Positions 59,277 to 64,000 of a stretch of 64,000 nucleotides of DNA are shown here, piece after piece (the stretch's first letter is position 1; each line of letters opens with the position of its first letter). The position numbers and the translations under genes were made by a program. The notes under the pieces are model-generated. The model was given only the letters and a program-made list of their open reading frames with translations. It was not told the origin of the DNA and made no database searches. Origin of the DNA: Sutterella sp047777475 (GTDB lineage Bacteria > Pseudomonadota > Gammaproteobacteria > Burkholderiales > Burkholderiaceae_F); the NCBI GenBank assembly GCA_047777475.1, contig JBKEET010000001.1, positions 248,001 to 312,000 on the forward strand, given 5' to 3'.

Positions 59277-60296
59277 TCAGCCGCGCGGGGAAGCGCCGGC
59301 CTTGCCGTCTCCGGGCACCTCGCGCGGCAGGTCCTGCTCGGGCCGCGGCAGTCCGAGGCGCCGGTACCAGAAGGGCCAGTCGTCGATGAAGGACTGCAGC
59401 GTGGCGCTGCGGATCGCCTGCATCGCGCCGCGCACGAGGGGGTCCGACGAGAGCCTCGCGGGGCAGATCACGGTGCGCTGCCAGGGCCTGCGGTGCCACT
59501 GCGGGAGCACCGGCTGCACGGCGCCCGAGACGATCGCCTCGGCCATGAGCCCGAAGGTGAGGTCGATGCCGATGCCGTAGCCGAGCAGCACCGCGCGGCG
59601 GCAGGCGTCCGCGTCGGCGTAGTGCAGGTTCGGCCCGTCGGGGAGCCGGAAGCGCTCGCGCCCGCTCTCGAGGAGCCGGCAGGACGAGCGGTTGCTCGCG
59701 GTCCGCAGCCAAATCTCCCGCGCGGCGAGTTCCTCGACGCTCTGCGGCGCGCCGAAGTGCCGGATGTAGGCGGCGCTCGCGAGCATCACCGGGATGTCGT
59801 TCGAGATCCGCAGCGAAAAGACGCCGGGGTCTTCCGGCACCCAGCTCACGCAGGCGATGTCGACCGATCCCTCGAGGATGCCCGGGAACGCCATGTCGGC
59901 GACGTAGTCGAAGCGCAGGCCGGGATTTCGCTCTTCGAAGCGCCGCAGCGCCGTGAGCACGGCGTCCCGGCACCAGTTGATCGGGAGGCTCACGCGGATG
60001 CGCCGCAGCGCGGGAGCGCTCCTGCTCGCGAACCGCTCGGCGGTGCGCCGGATGTCGCGCTGCGCGCGCAGCAGCGAGGCGGCGCTCGAGGCAAGCGCCG
60101 CCATCGTCTCGGTGGGGCGCGCGGGCCGCCGCGAGCGGTCGAGCAGCGTGACGCCGAGCTCTTCCTCGAGCCTTGCGATGAGGCGCGAGGCGGCGGCAAG
60201 GTCGAGCCCTTCGCCGCTTGCGGCGACGGAGAGGCTGCCGGCGGAGGCGCAGGCGCGCACGAGGCGCCAGGCGGCGATGCTGTCAGAGGCTTTCAT
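59277..60296 (-). CDS. LysR-family transcriptional regulator
   Basis: This 339-residue regulator has an N-terminal winged helix (AASRLIARLEEELGVTLLD) and an effector domain. The C-terminal motifs LPQWHRRPWQ and WPFWYRRLGL parallel those of the regulator at 17931-18920, so the two are paralogues. It is convergent with the hemolysin III gene; the target is unknown. Confidence 0.9.
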   Translation of the reverse strand: MKASDSIAAWRLVRACASAGSLSVAASGEGLDLAAASRLIARLEEELGVTLLDRSRRPARPTETMAALASSAASLLRAQRDIRRTAERFASRSAPALRRIRVSLPINWCRDAVLTALRRFEERNPGLRFDYVADMAFPGILEGSVDIACVSWVPEDPGVFSLRISNDIPVMLASAAYIRHFGAPQSVEELAAREIWLRTASNRSSCRLLESGRERFRLPDGPNLHYADADACRRAVLLGYGIGIDLTFGLMAEAIVSGAVQPVLPQWHRRPWQRTVICPARLSSDPLVRGAMQAIRSATLQSFIDDWPFWYRRLGLPRPEQDLPREVPGDGKAGASPRG

Positions 60297-60431
60297 AAAG
60301 GTTTTCCCGCTTTTTCGGCGCGCAGGGCGCCCCGGGAGGAGGGCGCCGGCTGCCGGCCGAGCCGCTCACTAGTTTAGATGGAAAGAGGGCGGGTTTCTCG
60401 GCGGCGGGCGGCCCGGAAGGGACGGCAGGCG

Positions 60432-60471
60432 AAAAAAATGCCGTGCCCGCCCGGGAAGGGGCGGACACGGC
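60432..60471 (-). terminator. Terminator of the C69 dipeptidase gene
   Basis: GCCGTGCCCGCCC and GGGCGGACACGGC pair; the A run on the left supplies the T run on the minus strand. Confidence 0.8.
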
Positions 60472-60564
60472 CGTCACATGAGAAAGCTTTCACCCCTTAA
60501 GCCGGGTGAACAGGCTTGCGGGAACCGTTCCCGGCAAAGCCGCGGAGCGGTTCCGAACCGCTTG

Positions 60565-62421
60565 TCAGAGGTCGGCGTTCTGGGTGCGCTTGTACGGTCC
60601 CTTGTGGCCTTCGGACTCGATCCAGGCCGCGTCCATCGCCGCCACGCGCCTGCCGTCGACATAGGTGTGGAGCCAGATGTCGTAGTAGGCGCCCGCGAGC
60701 ATGTTCTGCGAGAGGCCCTTCTGCGTGAAGGTGAAGACCATGTCCTTGCGGCCGTCGCCGTCGACGTCGCGCACTTCGCTCTTGACCGGCTGGGCGAGCT
60801 TCTCGGCCATCTTGACGCCGTTGCCGATCGAGGCGCGGCCCACGCCGCCCCAGGTCTGCTTCGGGTCGGCCTTCGTCGCGTCGAGCTTCTTGCTCGAGAA
60901 GAGCACGACCTCGACCGTCTTGTCGCTCTTCGGGTCGATCGCGTCGGCCATGACCGTCATCTTCCAGGGCGCCTTCTCGGCGAGCTCGTCGGCGACCTCG
61001 GCCTGCGCCTCGTTGAGCATGCGCACGTTGTAGCTGTGGAGGTATTCGACCGCCTTGCCGTCGGAAACCTTAAGCAGCGTCTTGGCGTGCTCCATCACGC
61101 CCGGAACGTCCTTCATCCAGTGCTTCTCGAGCTTCTCGTCGAAGGCGCGCACGTCCTTCTGGTCCTGGCGCTGGAAGTCATAGGTGTTGGCCGCCTTCAC
61201 GAACGTCGAGACGGGCCAGTCCGGGCGGTAGCTGAAGTTTTCCGTCGTGCCCTTGAACTGCTCGGCCGTCGCCGTCTTCCAGTCCATGAAGGCCGTGCCC
61301 TCGGCCGGGCGGGCAAGCGGGAAGAACGGGATGTAGGGCGACTCGCAGGGGCGCGCCAGCGCGCGGTAGCCGACGATGAGCAGCGGGTTCTCGTTCATCT
61401 CGAAGACCTCGGACTCATGCGTCGTGGCGCGGCAGATGCCGATGCTCTTCGTATGGGTCCACTGCTTGTCCTCGTCCTGGATGCCGTGCTCGTGCGTGCG
61501 CAGCAGGTCCTGCACGTCGGCGACCGTCCACTTCTTCGCGGGCTTGCCGGAGTAGGGGAACTTTTCCGGATCGGTGATGTTCTTGCCGATGATCTTGTTC
61601 CAGGCGAGGTTGTTGCGCGTCCTGTTGTACTCGGCGGAGCGGCGCTCGGCGGGGGCCACCGCGACGCGGTAGTTGAAGTCCTTGTAGACGCCGGGGACGG
61701 CGGGCTTGTAGCGGCCGTTCTTGATGGCGCGCTCGATCATGCCGGGCGCCACGATGAAGTTCTTCGTGTCGGTGGCGTCGACCTTGTCCATCATAAAGTT
61801 GTTCGGGATGTAGACGACCTCGTCGTCCTGCACGCGGCGGGCGACCCAGGTGTTGCCCTGGTGGATGGCGAGCTGCCAGGCCTCGTGCGGGTCGGCGATC
61901 GTGTAGGTGCGGCCTTCGCTGAAGTAGCCGTACTTGCCGAGCAGGTCGATCGCGATGTCGACGGCGTTGCGGGCGCTCGTCGCGCGCTCGGCCATCAGGC
62001 GGCGGATGCCGTAGCCGATGCCGCCGTCCTTGGTCGGCATGATGTCGTCCTTGTAGATGCCCGTGCAGGCGTTGGAGACGATCGTCACGCCGTTTTCGTT
62101 GACGAAGCCGTCGGAGAACGAGGCGCCGGACGGGTCGTAGGTCTGCGACCACCAGAAGCCGTAGGTCTTCTCGACCTGCGGGATCGAGGCGGCGGCCTCT
62201 TCGAACTTGATCATTTCGCCCGCCTTGTGCGTGGCGGGCGGGACCCAGTACTGGGCCGTCAGGATGCGGCCGCCGTTGTCTTCGTTGTGGCCGACGATGA
62301 TGTTGCCCGTCGCGCTGGCGTTCTTGCCGACGATGACCGTCGAGCAGGCCATGGCGTCAAGGGTCAGGGAGCAGACGGCCGCGCCGACCGCCAGGGCGGC
62401 GAGATTGAGCTTGAGATTCAT
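60565..62421 (-). CDS. C69 family dipeptidase (Ntn-type)
   Basis: This 618-residue exported peptidase starts with a signal peptide whose cleavage (DAMA|C) would expose an N-terminal nucleophile cysteine (C26), as in C69 dipeptidases and penicillin V acylase-fold enzymes. It shows GHNEDNGG near the N-terminus and a long C-terminal domain. Start at 62421 has a good site, GAGGAGA six bases upstream; a Met further up would shift the signal peptide. It probably cleaves dipeptides in the periplasm. Confidence 0.87.
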   Translation of the reverse strand: MNLKLNLAALAVGAAVCSLTLDAMACSTVIVGKNASATGNIIVGHNEDNGGRILTAQYWVPPATHKAGEMIKFEEAAASIPQVEKTYGFWWSQTYDPSGASFSDGFVNENGVTIVSNACTGIYKDDIMPTKDGGIGYGIRRLMAERATSARNAVDIAIDLLGKYGYFSEGRTYTIADPHEAWQLAIHQGNTWVARRVQDDEVVYIPNNFMMDKVDATDTKNFIVAPGMIERAIKNGRYKPAVPGVYKDFNYRVAVAPAERRSAEYNRTRNNLAWNKIIGKNITDPEKFPYSGKPAKKWTVADVQDLLRTHEHGIQDEDKQWTHTKSIGICRATTHESEVFEMNENPLLIVGYRALARPCESPYIPFFPLARPAEGTAFMDWKTATAEQFKGTTENFSYRPDWPVSTFVKAANTYDFQRQDQKDVRAFDEKLEKHWMKDVPGVMEHAKTLLKVSDGKAVEYLHSYNVRMLNEAQAEVADELAEKAPWKMTVMADAIDPKSDKTVEVVLFSSKKLDATKADPKQTWGGVGRASIGNGVKMAEKLAQPVKSEVRDVDGDGRKDMVFTFTQKGLSQNMLAGAYYDIWLHTYVDGRRVAAMDAAWIESEGHKGPYKRTQNADL

Positions 62422-62673
62422 ATGCGTTCTCCTCATAAAATGCTTGCGGCTCAAAGGGTTGCACCGCTTTTTCCGCATTTCCGGGCAGTCTAAGGCAGCC
62501 CTTCCGGAAAGTTTTCGCTTCTAAGGGTTAAGCAGGAGGGGCATCGGGGTTAATACCTACGGCGGCGTTTCGGCGGCTGCATAAGAATGACGGAAACGCC
62601 GCGTCCCCCGCGGCTCCTTGTTTCCTGATCCGCGCCGTGGGCCTTGCTGCCCGCCGCGGACGATGCTTGCACC

Positions 62674-64000
62674 ATGAACAGAATTCCGTCCTGGACGGGC
62701 AGGGGCATCCCGGCCCTGCCGCCTTCGGGCTTTGAAAAAGAAATCGCCGTCCTCGATGCGGCCGTCAGAACGATTGAAAAAGAGGCCGCCGGCGGTGCGC
62801 TGCCCGAGGAAAGGCTTGCCCGTGCGGTGATCGGCACGGACCGCGCCCGCGACCTCGTCCGCTCGCTCAAGACGGTCTGCCGCGCGCGGGAAAGCCTCGA
62901 CATCACCGACACGCTCGCGGCTGGCTGGCTCGACGACGTGAGGCGGCTCGAGGACCGGCTCGAAGCGGCGGCCGAGGGGCTTGCCGCGATGACGGCGAAG
63001 CTCCCCGAAGCGCTCAAGCGCCGGCCGCCCTTTGCGGCCTGGTGCCTGCCGCTTCCCGGCCTTGCGCCGCGCCGCTCGCCCGTGGTCTCGGCCGTCATGC
63101 TGCCGCTAAGCCTGCAGCACGCGCACCTCACGGCCTCGATGCACCTCAGGGTGCCGGGCAGCGACGGTCTCGTGCACAGCATGAGCAGCGCGCAGGCCGC
63201 CGTCGTGCTCAAGACCTCGGAAGACCAGCGGCTGCGCCGTTCCGTCTTCGGGCTTTACAGCGCGTGGTTCGCGGAGCGGGCGCCCGTCTTTGCCGACCTC
63301 CTCAACGCCGTCCTCGGCTGGAAGCTTTACGAAGCCCGCCTCGGCGGCGGGGACCTGATCGCGCGCTCGCTCAGGGCCGAGCGCATTTCGCCCGAGGCGT
63401 ACAAGGCGCTTCTCGAAGCGCTGCGCCTGAGGCGCGCCGAGGCGAGGGCGCTGATCGTCAGGCGCGCCGCCTTCCTCGGGCAGGAGCGGCTGCACGTCTC
63501 GCAGCTGCTGACGCCCATGCCGAGCGGGCGCGCCGCGGGCACGGAGTCGCTCTTTTCGTTCGCCCGCACGGTCGACGCGCTCTGCGAGGCGACGAAGCCC
63601 GCGGACCCGCGCTTCGGGGCGTGGCTCAGGAACGCGCTCGCCAGCCATTGGATCGACGCGCAGCAGGGCTCGAAGCGCGCCGGCGGCACCTGGTGCGAGG
63701 ACATGCCCTCCCACCGGGCCGTGGCGATCTTCACCAATTACGTGCCCAACATCGCGAGCGCCTTCCAGTTCGCGCATCCCTGCGGCGAAGGCTTCCTGCA
63801 CTGCGCGCTGCACGGCATGCAGGGGCGCCTCAAGGCCGTGCCGTATGCCGTGACCGAAATCTTCACGCAGCTCTCCGAAACGCTCCTCGAGCGCGGGCTC
63901 GCCCAAAAGCTGAGGGGCACGGGGGCCGAGGCGACGCTGCGGTGGTTCAGCATGGCGCGCACGAGCAACCAGCTGCTCCTGACGCCCTCGCGCCATGCGC
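62674..64000 (+). CDS. M3-family oligopeptidase-like protein lacking HExxH, runs off right edge
   Basis: The frame is open from the ATG at 62674 to the window end, about 442 residues, and resembles M3/PepF oligoendopeptidases. It has the HWIDAQQGSKRAGGTW stretch before the active site and an EIFTQLSETLLERGLAQ helix after it. The zinc motif, normally AHELGHxxH, reads AHPCGEGFLH at residues 367-376. The catalytic Glu and second His are therefore gone, and a chaperone-like or regulatory role, or decay, is possible. No strong ribosome site precedes the ATG. The C-terminus is outside the window. Confidence 0.75.
   Translation, partial: MNRIPSWTGRGIPALPPSGFEKEIAVLDAAVRTIEKEAAGGALPEERLARAVIGTDRARDLVRSLKTVCRARESLDITDTLAAGWLDDVRRLEDRLEAAAEGLAAMTAKLPEALKRRPPFAAWCLPLPGLAPRRSPVVSAVMLPLSLQHAHLTASMHLRVPGSDGLVHSMSSAQAAVVLKTSEDQRLRRSVFGLYSAWFAERAPVFADLLNAVLGWKLYEARLGGGDLIARSLRAERISPEAYKALLEALRLRRAEARALIVRRAAFLGQERLHVSQLLTPMPSGRAAGTESLFSFARTVDALCEATKPADPRFGAWLRNALASHWIDAQQGSKRAGGTWCEDMPSHRAVAIFTNYVPNIASAFQFAHPCGEGFLHCALHGMQGRLKAVPYAVTEIFTQLSETLLERGLAQKLRGTGAEATLRWFSMARTSNQLLLTPSRHA

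Overview
This window is a high-GC, gene-dense bacterial chromosome segment. The gene neighbourhoods (clpP-clpX-lon-hupB, xseB-ispA-dxs, an rnfB-like gene overlapping nth, a BPSS1780-type membrane protein) are typical of Burkholderiales. Exported tetraheme cytochromes paired with Tat-exported flavoprotein reductases suggest a gut-associated, anaerobic or microaerophilic Sutterellaceae-like organism (Sutterella/Parasutterella group). That placement is inferred from gene content, not from a marker-gene search.

Layout. 1-4.9 kb: truncated lplT, alr, radA, and an orphan UreE-like metallochaperone with a long tandem His/Cys tail. 4.9-7.3 kb: tRNA-Leu, a small lipoprotein and a complete IS1634-type insertion sequence. 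7.4-14.6 kb: the protein-quality-control block tig, clpP, clpX, lon, hupB, then tRNA-Val and three tRNA-Asp copies. 14.8-21.9 kb: exported DJ-1/PfpI protein, RocB-like M20 hydrolase, a LysR/GNAT divergent pair and ppiD. 21.9-28.5 kb: FGGY kinase, then respiratory module A (tetraheme cytochrome divergent from a frameshifted flavocytochrome-type flavoprotein), a second Tat flavoprotein and a Crp/Fnr-type regulator. 28.6-35.3 kb: parE, parC and a NarX-like kinase. 35.3-45.8 kb: aminotransferase, the nth/rnfB-like/fpr/fdxA redox cluster, dinB, polA and small envelope proteins. 45.9-50.6 kb: respiratory module B (Tat flavoprotein divergent from a second tetraheme cytochrome) beside a TtrSR-like two-component system whose kinase is interrupted by an in-frame amber codon. 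50.7-64 kb: dicarboxylate-type symporter, ZIP transporter, internally shortened EamA permease, isoprenoid genes, murB, hemolysin III, LysR, C69 dipeptidase, and an M3-like peptidase homologue with a broken zinc motif running off the right edge.

How the parts fit. The housekeeping portion is ordinary. The distinctive portion is the anaerobic-respiration equipment. Two paralogous modules each place a four-CxxCH periplasmic cytochrome divergent from a Tat-secreted FAD reductase, with palindromic candidate operators between them. Both modules carry one apparent inactivating lesion: a 1-nt deletion in the flavoprotein of module A and a TAG in the sensor kinase of module B. The most unusual individual proteins are the UreE-like His/Cys protein, the M3-like protein that has lost HExxH, the polA product with a degraded proofreading site and the ParC with a long acidic N-terminal extension. 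No CRISPR array, prophage or defence island was seen.
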